Assembly: GCA_003260075.1 (NCBI GenBank)
Contig: QLIY01000067.1
Coordinates: 62,001-126,000, forward strand
Direction of reading: 5' to 3'
DNA length: 64,000 bases
DNA from: Phallusia mammillata
Taxonomy: Eukaryota; Chordata; Ascidiacea; Phlebobranchia; Ascidiidae
In this document: positions 45,853 to 57,113 of the stretch, in pieces
How positions within the stretch are numbered: position 1 is the first letter of the stretch
Layout of the letters: each line of letters begins with the position of its first letter
Made by a program: the position numbers and the translations under genes
Notes under the pieces: model-generated
Database searches by the model: none
Seen by the model: the letters and a program-made list of their open reading frames with translations, nothing else
Told to the model about the DNA's origin: nothing

Positions 45853-46053
45853 TTACTTGTTTCCAGCGTCAATTTGATCAGAACCTTGCGATATGGCTGG
45901 TTTCTTTTTGGTATCTGGTTGTGTAAAGGCTTGTTTTGTTGCATAAGCCAAAAGAGCTGCACTAAAAACAGTTAGTCCCATCAACGAGTACGACACACTC
46001 TTATGAATTCTATTCAAAAACAGCTCTTTACGTGCATCGGTCCACCAGGCCAT
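45853..46053 (-). CDS. 66-aa single-pass membrane protein, COX14-like
   Basis: The frame begins [20 protein letters not shown], has one hydrophobic segment at about residues 24-43 ([20 protein letters not shown]) and ends in a polar lysine-rich tail. Size, topology and the K-S-x-S-x-S-L-M-x-L-T-V-pattern resemble COX14, a small mitochondrial inner-membrane assembly factor for cytochrome c oxidase, but the match is short. Other small mitochondrial proteins are possible. Its stop codon (45855-45853) is followed by one A and then the POLR1C ATG. A short upstream ATG overlaps its start (near 46060), which could modulate initiation. Confidence 0.5.
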   Translation of the reverse strand: MAWWTDARKELFLNRIHKSVSYSLMGLTVFSAALLAYATKQAFTQPDTKKKPAISQGSDQIDAGNK

Positions 46054-46603
46054 TACCCATATAGGCTGGTTTCAAAACTGTTAAATTTAATCTGTGCAAA
46101 AGTCAAAACAAACATGTTGTACAACGAAACGACAGCGGTAACAAAAACTATGGGCACACTTAAATGACATAAAAATTAATAATTTTCAAATATAAAAGAC
46201 AATAAAAAGAAATCACGTTAAATAAAATTAAAGTATTTACTTTTGCAAACGCGAAGAACAAGAAGGTCATGCTTCCAAATGTGCCGTTCCGCATGAAAAA
46301 TTTTGGTGCACTTTAACAAAACACGCAGAATGACGCAATGTTAAGAAAATATTATTAAAACCAAGTATCTGGTCTATTTGTTTAAAATAAAACATTCTCA
46401 ATACTTGACAACTCAAAATATATTAAAAACTGTGTTAAACAACACTTAAAAAAGAGCGTATTGATAGTACACTTCGGAAATAAAATTTGATTTTTATGAA
46501 CAAAACGGGGATTTGTTTTGTTTACCACTGGAAATGCAAAAACGTGAAAGGCTACGTTGGCTTAAAATTTATTTGCACTAAAGTTGTCATTAAAATACGC
46601 AAA
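46054..46603. promoter_or_regulatory. shared divergent promoter region COX14-like+POLR1C / UBE2G2
   Basis: 550 bases separate the two divergent start codons. The stretch is AT-rich, without an obvious TATA element or repeat. It must hold the promoters of both transcription units if there is no distant 5' exon. Confidence 0.5.
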
Positions 46604-48620
46604 ATGGTTGGTTCTGCGTTGAAGAGATTAATGGCGGAATACAAACGTAAGTTTTTGCTTTGTGTTTTTTTAAATTAATTCAAGTATAAATCACATTACA
46701 TTTTACAATACAATGTGTTACTTTTGACAACCATAGTTATAAGTTATTGAAGGTATATTTTCTGTTGTAATATTTAAGGACAAAGTAAAGATTGGTAATA
46801 TTGAATACGGGTGGTGAATATTGTTTATTGTGCCCCCCCCCCTTTTTAAATTAATTCAAGTATAAATCACATTACATTTTACAATACAATATGTTACTTT
46901 TGACAACCATAGTTATAAGTTATTAAAGGTATATTTTCTGTTGTGATATTTAAGAACAAAGTAAAGATTGGTAATATTGAATACGGGTGGTGAATATTGT
47001 TTAGTACTGTAGTGTCTGTTTAGAAAAACAAGTTGTGTATATATTATACACGTTATTAAATGTAGTTTTATTTCCAGAACTGTCTTTGAATCCCCCAGAA
47101 GGAATTGTCGCTGGGCCTGTAAATGAGGAAAATTTCTTTGAATGGGAAGCACTCATTCTGTGGGTATTTGTTAATCAAACATTGTTGATATGTAGCAGTG
47201 GTAATATTGGTTTTTATCATGTGAATGTATTATGTATAGTGGGCCAGCAGAAACCCCTTTTGATGGTGGAGTTTTCAAAACATCATTGCTTTTCCCTACT
47301 GACTACCCAATGAGTCCACCAAAGATGAGGTTTATCTCAGATATGTTTCATCCAAATAGTGAGTATTTAATGCTGTGTCTAAAAATATTGTATTGAATGG
47401 TGTATAATCAGTTGAGGCTTCATACAGAAATGGTGGGATATGACTTTTCAGTCTGTTACTCCCAACAAACTGGCGTGCCGTTAGATAGCTGCACTAGCCA
47501 ATACAGCCCGTGTTCTATCACCAGCTGCACTGATGAGACTTTTTTTACTGCTATGGACAGATTTCGATCAAGTTGTTTATTTTCAGTTTACCCTGATGGT
47601 CGTGTTTGCATTTCAATTCTACATTCACCTGGGGATGATCCAATGGGATACGAAACAAGTGCTGAAAGATGGTCACCTGTACAGAGCATTGAGAAGATCC
47701 TTTTATCAGTCATGAGCATGTTAGCAGGTAAGCATACCGTTTGGTTATTGCAAAAAATGCTTTGGGGTAGATTCCAGGAATATACAAAAACTTACCAAAA
47801 TACACAGTAGGAATAGTTGCTTGTCTTTTGTAGGGCTGTTACACTTTCTTTTACATTTATTTTTATTTGTATGTTTTTATTTTGGTGTATGATATTTCTA
47901 CTCACATTGCGCGAAAATCACTGTCTTGTGAGCTCCCATCACTTAACCCATGGGCGGGCAACCTTTGTTACTGTGGGGTCAATTGCAAATGTAAAAATTG
48001 GATTACGGGCTGGACAGTGCAATCACACAAAGTGATTTTGCTTTGTTGCTTACCAAATATGCTTAACTACAAGTATAATTCGTATTTGATTCTAGCCACA
48101 TTTTTGCCAGATCGCAGAAAACTAGCATGAGGCGCATTGATCAGCTCAAAAATATGTAATAATTGGACTCGTTTGCCAGTACTTCTGAAATCCAAGCATC
48201 TCTGCGGGCCGCAGGTTGCCCACCCCTGACTTAACCCTTTATAATGCAGTGTAGCTAAATGCGCTGATTTAATAATAATCCATCAAATGTGCCCTTCACT
48301 GTTTTGCGCTCAATAATGTTTTAATGTTGTGCAGTTATATCCGGCTTGGTGATTGCTTTAGTGTAATTATGCCACTTTGTGTTCTTTCACTAAACAACAT
48401 AAACTTAATGTATTTGCTTGAAGAAATTACGTGTAGTTTCTTTACATGCTGACATTTTACTTTTGGATGTTTAATTGTTTATTTATCATGTTTAGAACCT
48501 AACCCTGAGTCTGGTGCAAACGTTGATGCTTCAAAAATGTGGAGAGATGACAGAGAACAATTTGACAAACAAGCTGAACGCTTGGTTCGGAAATCCCTCG
48601 ATTTACCACCTGATTTATGA
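46604..48620 (+). CDS. UBE2G2: ubiquitin-conjugating enzyme E2 G2
   Basis: Exons: 46604-46646, 47078-47159, 47240-47358, 47587-47727, 48496-48620. All are in phase and give 169 aa (human 165). Landmarks are [58 protein letters not shown], which holds the active cysteine and the acidic-loop insertion typical of the G-type E2s, and [21 protein letters not shown]2G2 works in ER-associated degradation with the gp78 and HRD1 ligases. The tail DLPPDL extends a few residues past the vertebrate protein. It is divergent from the POLR1C unit. Confidence 0.95.
46667..47003 (+). repeat. direct repeat around poly-C in UBE2G2 intron 1
   Basis: Block 46667-46832 recurs at 46843-47003 after C10, with single-base differences. 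It does not touch an exon. Confidence 0.8.
47949..48228 (+). mobile_element. 280-bp hAT-type MITE with perfect target duplication
   Basis: The right end GGTTGCCCACCCCTG pairs with the left end CATGGGCGGGCAACC, which has mutated from CAGGGGTGGGCAACC. The octamer ACTTAACC is identical on both sides (47941-47948 and 48229-48236). It lies in UBE2G2 intron 4. Confidence 0.82.
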
Positions 48621-48728
48621 TGTCTGTGTTCAACAAATATCTTTATTGCATATTACAGGGGCCGATGAAATCACTGGAAGGAGAACCCTTTTTTATTTTA
48701 TTGTTTAAATAGTAATTTTGTGTTGTGC

Positions 48729-48734
48729 AATAAA
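48729..48734 (+). terminator. UBE2G2 polyadenylation signal
   Basis: AATAAA lies about 110 bases after the UBE2G2 stop codon and is followed by a GT-rich stretch (TGTTAATGTTGCATTGTGG), a normal 3' end arrangement. Confidence 0.65.
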
Positions 48735-48828
48735 CTCTTGTAAATACTGTTAATGTTGCATTGTGGTCTATGTAGGGTTTGTTTTAATGGGGTAGTTATG
48801 CTCAACATGTATATCAATTAATACCAAT

Positions 48829-49140
48829 GCTTCTTAACCTGTGGTATGTGTACCACTACTGGTATGCCGGAACTGATATGCAAGTAGCTTTCTGCTATAC
48901 CTTATTCAAGTCATATCATGCAATGCAATATATCTGACCCACCAGAATAGCTCTATTTTTTGAAAAATCTTGAACATTTGTTGGAATTGCTAACCTTGCT
49001 CTTTTTAAAAAATATGCTGTCCTGGCCAAAACGAATATGCCTATCTCTTAATCTACCCATTTAAACAGGTTTTGGGTGGTATGTATTGACTGAAAATGCG
49101 GCCAGGTGGTACGCGATCAGTAAAAGGTTGTAAACCACTG
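48829..49140 (+). mobile_element. probable degenerate hAT-type MITE
   Basis: The left end CAATGCTTCTTAACCTGTGG and the right end AAAAGGTTGTAAACCACTG form an imperfect terminal inverted pair. TGGTATGTGTACCACTAC near the left resembles the sub-terminal motif of the other elements. No clear target duplication is visible. Confidence 0.45.
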
Positions 49141-49773
49141 CCTTATATGAATGCCATTACTACATTTCATTTCTGCATAAGTAAAGGTTCTGAAGTCAAA
49201 GTCAGACTCGTTAATAGACAAGCAGGTCTTAATGTGGATTCATTTTTTTCAAATGCTGTTGAGTCTTTGCTATTTTAGGCAAATCTGGGGTTTAAAACAG
49301 CAATAAATTCTGCAAATGCAACAATGAAAGGCTTTGCTATTGGTCAGTGCAAGATTTTTTTGACAGATGATTAGTTTTTGCAAAGCAGTGCTTCATAAAA
49401 AAATACTGCTGGTCCATAGGAACTATTTAGTGGACCTTTAAATTGCACTTTATAAACTGCCTAAGTTTGTTCCAGTTGGGAAACAATTACCCAAGATATT
49501 CTTCAATGAGCATAACAAGCCAAATCATTTAAATGTGAATTTTTGGATGTTTTTGTACCTGGTTTTATTGACTCACTAAATGATCAGGTTTTAAAAATAT
49601 ATGACAAAAACAACTAGTTTTAAGTCCAAATTGGTGGCTGCGAAAGAATAAAGCACTGCACTGCTAGTTAACAATTCCTAAAATTGTCAATACTGTAATT
49701 CAGCTTGAAAGAAATTGTCCAGGATGTATGAAAATGTATTGGCACTTGAATTGATCTCTTGTCACAGTAAAAT
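49141..49773. other. UBE2G2/WDR88 convergent intergenic region
   Basis: No gene, RNA or terminal-repeat element is recognisable here. It probably holds the WDR88 3' UTR. Confidence 0.5.
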
Positions 49774-50641
49774 TATACTAAGGTAAAAAAATATTAAGTT
49801 TTAAAGGTAAAACAAATATAGGTTAACACTATAAAGATGGTAGTTGGTTTCGTTGAGGGTCGGCCAGTCTCCCCCCCCCCTTATACTAAGGTAAAAAAAT
49901 ATTAAGTTTTAAAGGTAAAACAAATATATGATAACACTACAAAGATGGTAGTTGGTTTCGTTGAGGGTCAGCCAGTCGGCAGAACACACAAGTACTGATT
50001 TCAAGTGGGTCATCACATTGTGCAATGGAAAAGGGTTTGCTGCATTTTTCACACTGCAAAAACACATTTTGGCTTAAACAGTGCATTTATTGTTAAAAAA
50101 AGTTTAGTCAATAAATAGGTTCAAAATGTCCACAGTTTGGCTAAATCATTATTTGCCAGTACAAAACCTTTATGCTGTGGAAAATAAAGGTACTAATATA
50201 GGTTGTATCAATGTTTTTTTTTAATTTATTTTGAATTTAAGCTACCAGCAGTGCACACTGTTTCAACATATAAGGTCTTATCAGTGCATCTCGTAACAAG
50301 ATATTGGTCTGAAAACCCATGCCTCACCAAATCTGTTTGATGCCACAACTGGACATAAACCACAGAGAAATGTGAGGCATGGGTTTTTAGCCTGTTCCAT
50401 AGCTAGAATACCATAAGATGGCTACACTAGCCTATATGTCTTGTCACCAACTGCACTGATGAGACCTTGTATCCCCCCCCCCAAAACCCATGCCTCACCA
50501 AATCTGTTTGATGCCACAACTGGACATAAATCACAGAGAAATGTGAGGCATGGGTTTTCAGCCTGTTCCATAGCTAGAATACCATAAGATGGCTACACTA
50601 GCCCATATGTCTTGTCACCAACTGCACTGATGAGACCTTGT
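49774..50641 (+). repeat. two overlap duplications at the WDR88 3' end
   Basis: Block 49774-49870 recurs at 49881-49978 around C10 and includes the WDR88 stop region, with TTATAG in the left copy and TTGTAG in the right. Block 50311-50472 recurs at 50483-50641 around C10 in the last intron. Confidence 0.8.
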
Positions 50642-53600
50642 AGGTCAAATCACTGCCCACTGTCTGCAGATTACTTATCATTTAATGCAGGGGTGTGCAA
50701 CATTTGTCTTGGGTGGGCCATATGACCAATGTTGGACATCAAGCAAGGGCCATACAATTTTTTTCATGTACGCAATAAATTTGTAATTCTTCCAAAGCAT
50801 CAATACATTTATTTTCTGAAACATACAGAGTTTTGCCGCAACACTGGCTTTCACAAAAAAAATGTTTACATGCAAAGAAAATTATTATGTCACATTCGGT
50901 AAAGTACTTTTAAAATGCTGTATGGCCAACCGGTTGAAAAATGCTGATTTAGCTTATACTTGTTACGTATAGTGTAGCAACTTAAGAGATTTACCAAAAA
51001 CTAGTGAAAAATTTTGCTGAATTACCAAAAGAATTGCATTTTTTCTCTGAATCAGTGTGTTGGCGAGGACCACACTAAATAGCTTGGCGAGCCTGATTGT
51101 GGCATTTGCACACCCCTGGTTTAATGGCTCTATGTTTTTATATGTCTAATTTGTTGTCATGATTCAACTGGTCTCTGTTTTTTGACAAGTAAATGTTAAC
51201 TCATTTCCACCAGTTCTATCCTCCAATATTTTGTGGTCTATGAAGTTTTACTGTTGCAGAGCTATTCCCAGCTTAGTGCTTGTGTTTTTTAAACTTAGTT
51301 TTCATACCTGGACAATTTTTAAACCCATTGCTCTTCTGTTTTCGATGACTGCTGGAATATGATCTGCTGCCTCAATGTTCCAAACTCTTATAGTTTTATC
51401 CTGAAAAGAATAGTTAGTTAATGTAATTGTGATTCCTTCAAAACCATCATCACCTACTCCAGATGAAGATAAAATCCATTTTCCATCCAAACTAATATCA
51501 ACCCCTGTCACCCATCCATCATGACCCTTCACGAATTAAAAAAATGATTAAAAACTTTACAGTTTAACTTGCTTGCATATGGTTTTTAGTGCTGTTTGTT
51601 TTTAGATACTGATGATGCCTTGTACTTAGGTGAAATATATATATCGAAACATAAAAAATAGTGGATGGCTTCAGACTTGTTTTCAGTATGTTGCTTAAAA
51701 ACTTATTGAATTAATGCAAAACAGACTCACAATATAAAGCATTGTTTTGAAAACTGTACAACAATTTAACACGTGCTTTATTGTGTAAAATGTTGTCTTT
51801 GAAAGTTCTGTTCTGTATTTATTCAGTATGATACAAAATCATATAAGGTCTGAATAAAAGTAAATTTATGTGTTTTTCACTCACCTTTAGAACAATTTTC
51901 TTGCTTTTCTTTTCTGTTTCCCACACTATGATGGAACTATCGTAACCACCAGAAACAACACATTGTCCTAAAATTCAAAATAGGTTAGTGCAGTGGTTCT
52001 CAACCTTTTTTCTTTCGTGGCCCACTTTCATTGCAAAAAAATTCTGTGGCCCAGTAAATTTTTAAGATAGAAAGAAATCAACTATAAAATAGGTTCAGAA
52101 CAAAAAAACAAACAAAAACGTTCCTTCTCAATTCCTCCCCAAGCCATTATTCTTGTAAAATTGGGTGTAGTGACACAAATGAAAGTAAATTCTTAAAAAA
52201 AGCTTTCTATTTGGTTGGTCTGTGGCCCAATCAAAATGCTTCCATGGCCCACCAGAGGGCCATGGCCCACTGGTTGAGAACCACTGGGTTAGTGTAAGTA
52301 CGTAAAATTACAGAAATATTCAACAAAACTGACCATCACTTGAAAATTTACAGCAGCTGACGGATCCGTCATGACCTTTCGTTAAGTTAATCGCTCCCTG
52401 GGACCTTTAAATATTGTTTAGGTATTTTATTGCTTTGATAAAACAGGTATGCTTTATAAGAGTCACATGATTTTCAAGTCTAAACCAGTTTTAGTAGATA
52501 GTACAAACATGTTGTAGTTTCCAATCCTGTCTGGCCAGTGTGTTTTTCTCTTAACCAGAATGACCTGATTAAGTTACCAACTTTCCACATCAAAAATTCA
52601 AATAAACAATGGTTTAATGGACTTGCCACAAATTGTTTTTTGTGAGCATAATGCTTTACCATGATAAAATCAAAACGAACTGTGGTAGCTACGCCCCACT
52701 GTGGTATTATTAGTTGGTCACTAAACAAGCAATTAGTACCAGCCTTTATTGCTTTTTACTGGGGTAATTAAAATATGATGTTGAGTAAAAAACAAGCAGG
52801 ACTTGCAACTGAATGTTATGCAGCAATATTGGAATTTAAATCAGTTAAAGAGAGTTTAAAGTCATGTTTGTTCAGATTTTGTATTAATTCAGAGAGTTTA
52901 AATTTAGACTTTTTATTAGTTGGGTTTGTTTAGGCTGATCCAATCAAGAAAATGAATAGAGTTAACAAACCGTAACAAGAACATGAAAATACCTGAACAT
53001 TCCAGTGGAAATATCCCAGATTTGCAGAGTTTTATCCCATGATGTTGTGCCCAGGTAACGTTCATTGGATGAAAAACAACAACTGGACACAATGTTTTTG
53101 TGGCCACTAAAAAGAGAGAAAGAATTTATTAAAAAATGTCCATTTGGTCGCAGCTCCTTTAGCTACTCATTAAACAAAAGAAACATAACAATTATCAACA
53201 AAATGTCAAACAGCTTGTGTATACTAAATTCATCTTATTAAAGACATTTGCTGATGTCATCATCAAAGTGTGTTTTTATGTGTCTGTACAATGCACGGTT
53301 TAAGCTATTTTGTCACCTTGTGATTATGAAGACAAGAGCATTTTTTTAACGTCTGCCTTTGCAATCTGGCAGTAGTTTTGAATCAATATACTTTTAAAAA
53401 ACAGTCTTTATTTCCAGTTTCACCATTAAATTTACCCAAACTGCAAAACACAAACCTTAACTTCACAGTGACACGTTGTGATAACAAATCCCATATTTTT
53501 GTTGTCCGATCCATGCTGGTCGTTGCAATGCGCTGTGAGTTTGGGGAAAACACACAACAGGTAGGAGTTGATTGATGGTGTTCTGAATACATAAAAAAAC

Positions 53601-56493
53601 AAGTGTCACAAATATTGAAATCAAGTTCACTTGTTCAAATCTTTGTCATTCAGTGCAATAGATAAATAATAAGTACATACCATTTATTGTAAATAATAAT
53701 GTACCCTATTTGTTCTTTTGAATGCCCAGTGGCTAATGAAAACACAATAGTGTGACACAATTAAAAATGTACTTTAATCTTTGCTAATGTGTCGCCTGGT
53801 GTTGACCAAAAGTCAGAAGTAAAAAAGTCTGGTTGTTATCACAATTTCCTTCTTTTTTATGATGACTTAAAAGTCTAACCTTGGTAATTACACCTTGATT
53901 TACAAATGCCCAAACTATAAATTTACAACAGCTTCATGGAGTGTAAATATTCCTGAAGTATTATTTAGGATTAGCCTTTGTGTAACGACTTCTCATCATT
54001 TAGATATAAGGTCACAAACGAATAAAAAGAAACTGAATAATATTTACCATGCAGTTCTTGCACAAGCGAACCATCCCTTAAATCCCAAACCTTGACTGCA
54101 TTATCGAAATCTGATGCTGACACTGCCAGCTTTCCATCGCTTGAAATATCACAATATGTAACAATTCCTTCGTGTAATGCTTGCCAAGTTACTTTATCAT
54201 TTTCCATGTCCCAAAGTTTAATTGACTTGTCCCAAGAACTTGAAAGCATTCTGAAATACAATGGTTTAATACAAGTTAGTGTTAAAAAGATGAAACAAAA
54301 AATAAAGCATGCCATGTGTAACAGAATATTTTGTCTGTATTTAATAAAGCAAAACATTCTTTTTCATTTGCTACTTTTTTTCTTTTACATCTTTTACGAT
54401 TGCCAAGTACTTTTACACAAGTACAAAAAAGTCAGATAAAAATCAGAAAAGCGATTGACAAAGCATTTAATTTTGTAGTGGCTGGAGTATTTCTGTGTGC
54501 ACTTACTTATTTTTATCATTTACACACATCGTAGCTCTTGTCACTGGCAACATGTGGCCCTGGTATGTATGCACAACTTTTCCACGATCAGTATTCTGTT
54601 GTGCAAAAAAAGAACTTACAAGTCATCTATACTCAACACAGGTTTTTATTGGTTAAAAACGGGAATTTGCTAAATCTAAACCTTTTGTTTGTATTTTTTT
54701 AAACTTTATTTCATAACAATAAACAGAGATATTTACGTGATGAATAACAAAAAACATAACATGGTTAAAAATGGCAATTTTTTATTGTTCAGGCACATTT
54801 AATACTACAAAAACCGCATTGTTGGCCTATGGAGAAGCATGTTTATCATAGTCTTAATCAGGGGTCACCAAACTTTTTTCACTGCAGGCCGGATAAGTTT
54901 AATATTGATTCGTGCGGGCCGCATAATTTACATGCCCTAGCGCCGTCTTTTCAAACTTAGCTGGAGAGGCGATTTTTATAGGGGCGACACGATATGCTCT
55001 TTCTACAATCCCATTTAAAATCTGGTGATGCGACTGTTAAACTGTGTAGTCATTAGTGATGGGACGATACCAGATTTTGAAGCGAGTACCACATGTATAT
55101 ACCTTCGATACCGAGTATGATTACCGAGTACTTAAGTGTAGTGTTGTATTAGTTGTATATCACTAGCTAATTTATCTGCCATGCTCGGGGTAAAGGCGTG
55201 CGCACACACATGCCGAAAAATGTAATCACCACGTGATAGCGAAAAAGACGTACGTAAACTGGCGGGACTTTTTTCCAATTTTGTACTGTCCGAAGCAAAT
55301 ATTGGCCAAAAGTTGCCCGTATTCTTATGGTGTAAATCGGCCTTCGGTACTCGCACGTTGGTATCGAAAACTGAGACAAAATATTTCGATACCGAGTACG
55401 AGTATCGATACCACTGAAATCGTTCGATACCATCGATACCGAGTACCGGGTACTCGTCCCATCACTAATGGTCATCATCTTGCCATAATCTTATGAGGTA
55501 CGTCACAAGTAACAAAAGAAGGCAATTGTTTGCACACAATTAACTCTTGTAGTATTGTCTGTGATGTAAAAAACTGGCTTTGGATCAATTGTAGGCATTG
55601 TAATCCTATGAAACTAGGTAATATCCAGAGAGCCAGAAAACCCAGCTAAATCGTGCAATGCACCAGGTTCTGACCTCCATGTTCACTTCAGGAAAACCAG
55701 GCAGACAGTTCAAACTATCAAGGGATTGCACATCCAATACCTGAAAGATGTTTGTGCAATGAAAAGATGCATTCCGTTCAGACATTTTAACGGAAGCGTT
55801 TGGTCGTTGCGCTCAAGCAAAGGAATACAATAACAGATCCGGCCCACGGGTCGTAGTTTGGTGACCCCTGGTCTTAATGGACAGGTCTGTGTTGTGTTTT
55901 AAACAATACTTTGGATTAATATTTTTAACTTGAGTTTTAATGAAGCAAAACACTTGCCCAAAGTCGAACTGTTCCATCTTTTGATGAAGTTAAAATGTTT
56001 TTTCCATCACAGCAAAACTGGCAACTTGTAACTCCAGACTGGTGACCGCGAAAAACTTTAAAGGGAATCTAAACAAACACAATTTATAAATTAGTGATTC
56101 TCCTGGTCAGAAGTCAAATAGTTTTTAGTAAATAGCGAAACAAAAGCATAACGCTAATTCACATTGAACCAATTTTTCAATGTATTGGTAATTGATGTAT
56201 GATTTCAGATTTGCTGTGGAAGGTAACCGCAAACAAACAACCACATAAAGTTCCGACTTACTAAAACTCAAACACTATTTAAAATTGTTTATTTAGTATC
56301 CCGAACCTACCTGTGAAAGGTTTTCATTTTCCCACAAATCAGTTGGTGGGGATTCCACTATAGATTTGCTTGAAGCGGAAGATAAAACCATATCAATTAA
56401 AAGTTTAAAACGCCGATCTAATTTTTCAGCAACCAAGCAAATACAGCGGCTTAGCTGATAATGCAACTTTCCTTTAATTAAAAATGATGTCAA
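49937..56493 (-). CDS. WDR88: WD-repeat protein WDR88 (11 exons)
   Basis: Exons in coding order: 56311-56493, 55958-56068, 54507-54595, 54048-54250, 53456-53582, 52993-53106, 52334-52404, 51885-51967, 51458-51526, 51308-51400, 49937-50053. Phases agree throughout, giving 419 aa (human 472). Seven or so WD units follow a short N-terminus: FRGHQSGVTSC, DKSIKLWDMEND, NAVKVWDLRDGS, DRTTKIWDLLSQ, GHKNIVSSCCF, WDKTLQIWDIS, GHDGSVSCCKF, GHDGWVTGVDIS and DKTIRVWNIE. After the last unit comes CEKCSKPFSI and CVFC, a four-cysteine zinc-ribbon-like tail also present in vertebrate WDR88. Its biochemical role is poorly known; the propeller suggests a protein-binding scaffold. Intron 2 uses a GC donor and hosts a 1-kb transposon. 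The start at 56493 is tentative, since a shorter start at MVLSSASSKS is in frame. Confidence 0.85.
50688..51118 (+). mobile_element. 431-bp hAT-type element in the last WDR88 intron
   Basis: The left end CAGGGGTGTGCAAC pairs with the right end TTTGCACACCCCTG. The flanks ATTTAATG and GTTTAATG match at 7 of 8 bases. There is no transposase frame. Confidence 0.82.
51991..52286 (+). mobile_element. 296-bp hAT-type MITE with perfect target duplication
   Basis: CAGTGGTTCTCAACC at the left and GGTTGAGAACCACTG at the right are perfect 15-bp inverted repeats. The octamer GGTTAGTG is identical on both sides (51983-51990 and 52287-52294). It carries TGGCCCACTTTC near the left end and GGCCCACCAGAGGGCCATGG near the right. 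It lies between WDR88 exons 7 and 8. The intact termini suggest a recent insertion. Confidence 0.9.
54859..55870 (+). mobile_element. 1012-bp hAT-type element with a second element nested inside
   Basis: CAGGGGTCACCAAAC at the left and GTTTGGTGACCCCTG at the right are perfect inverted repeats. GTCTTAAT is repeated perfectly on both sides (54851-54858 and 55871-55878). GCAGGCCGGATAAG near the left and GATCCGGCCCACGGG near the right are the usual sub-terminal blocks. It fills most of WDR88 intron 2 and has no transposase. Confidence 0.9.
55051..55470 (+). mobile_element. nested 420-bp inverted-repeat element
   Basis: CATTAGTGATGGGACGA at the left and TCGTCCCATCACTAATG at the right are perfect inverted repeats. 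The interior is built of GATACCGAGTA-like units in both orientations, such as TCGATACCGAGTATG and CGATACCGAGTACGAG. If the ends are TAGTGATGGG, the flanks GTAGTCAT and ATGGTCAT match at 6 of 8 bases. It was inserted into the 1-kb hAT-type element after that one had landed. Confidence 0.75.
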
Positions 56494-57113
56494 ATTACAG
56501 TGTTTTTGCTATTCTTGCCACTTAATTGTTTAAACTTTTAGTCAATTCATTTAAAAGCACGTTTCATTTTTAAAACTTAAAAAGGGGATTTTGTGTCGTT
56601 ATGGTGATAATAATTCGGATAAGCGCACAATAAGTTTACGAGCTTTTATTTATTTTCTACAATAAGATTTTTGTTTGTATATATTTGTGTGTCGTATATG
56701 CATTAACTAAGACACTGTAACACTTTATTAGATTCATTTTAAAATAAACCTAAATAATTCATGATTCTTCAAAAATTATCAAATTAAAAACTGTCAAAGA
56801 TCGGTCTGACACACCAACGCAAAATACAGTGGTGACGAAAGAAAACTCTCAACGCAGTGCATTGCGTTACGGTTAAAGATGGTTTCAAGCTTGAATGCGG
56901 TCAGGTCAAAAGTGCTGCTTTGACTTGCTTCCTAAACGCCTTCAGCACAACGACATAGCCTTTCTTTTCCGGCAACGGCGCGCCCATTGTAATACAAACG
57001 CAGCCTTCAGTAATGCAACACGCAGCAGCCCAAGTCAGGTATTACTGTAGCGCCGAACAGGCTGCAAAAATGCTGTAAATCGCATTTATTGATTAGTATA
57101 GCGAGAAATAGTT
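56494..57113. promoter_or_regulatory. shared divergent promoter region WDR88 / SLC16-like
   Basis: 620 bases separate the divergent start codons. The WDR88-proximal part is AT-rich; the SLC16-proximal part (56800-57060) is more GC-rich. No repeat or TATA box is evident. Confidence 0.45.

Noticed and set aside
45852..45962. N-terminal extension of POLR1C to 383 aa
   Set aside because: The extra codons overlap the small membrane-protein ORF in another frame, and the 346-aa start matches the known RPAC1 length and N-terminus.
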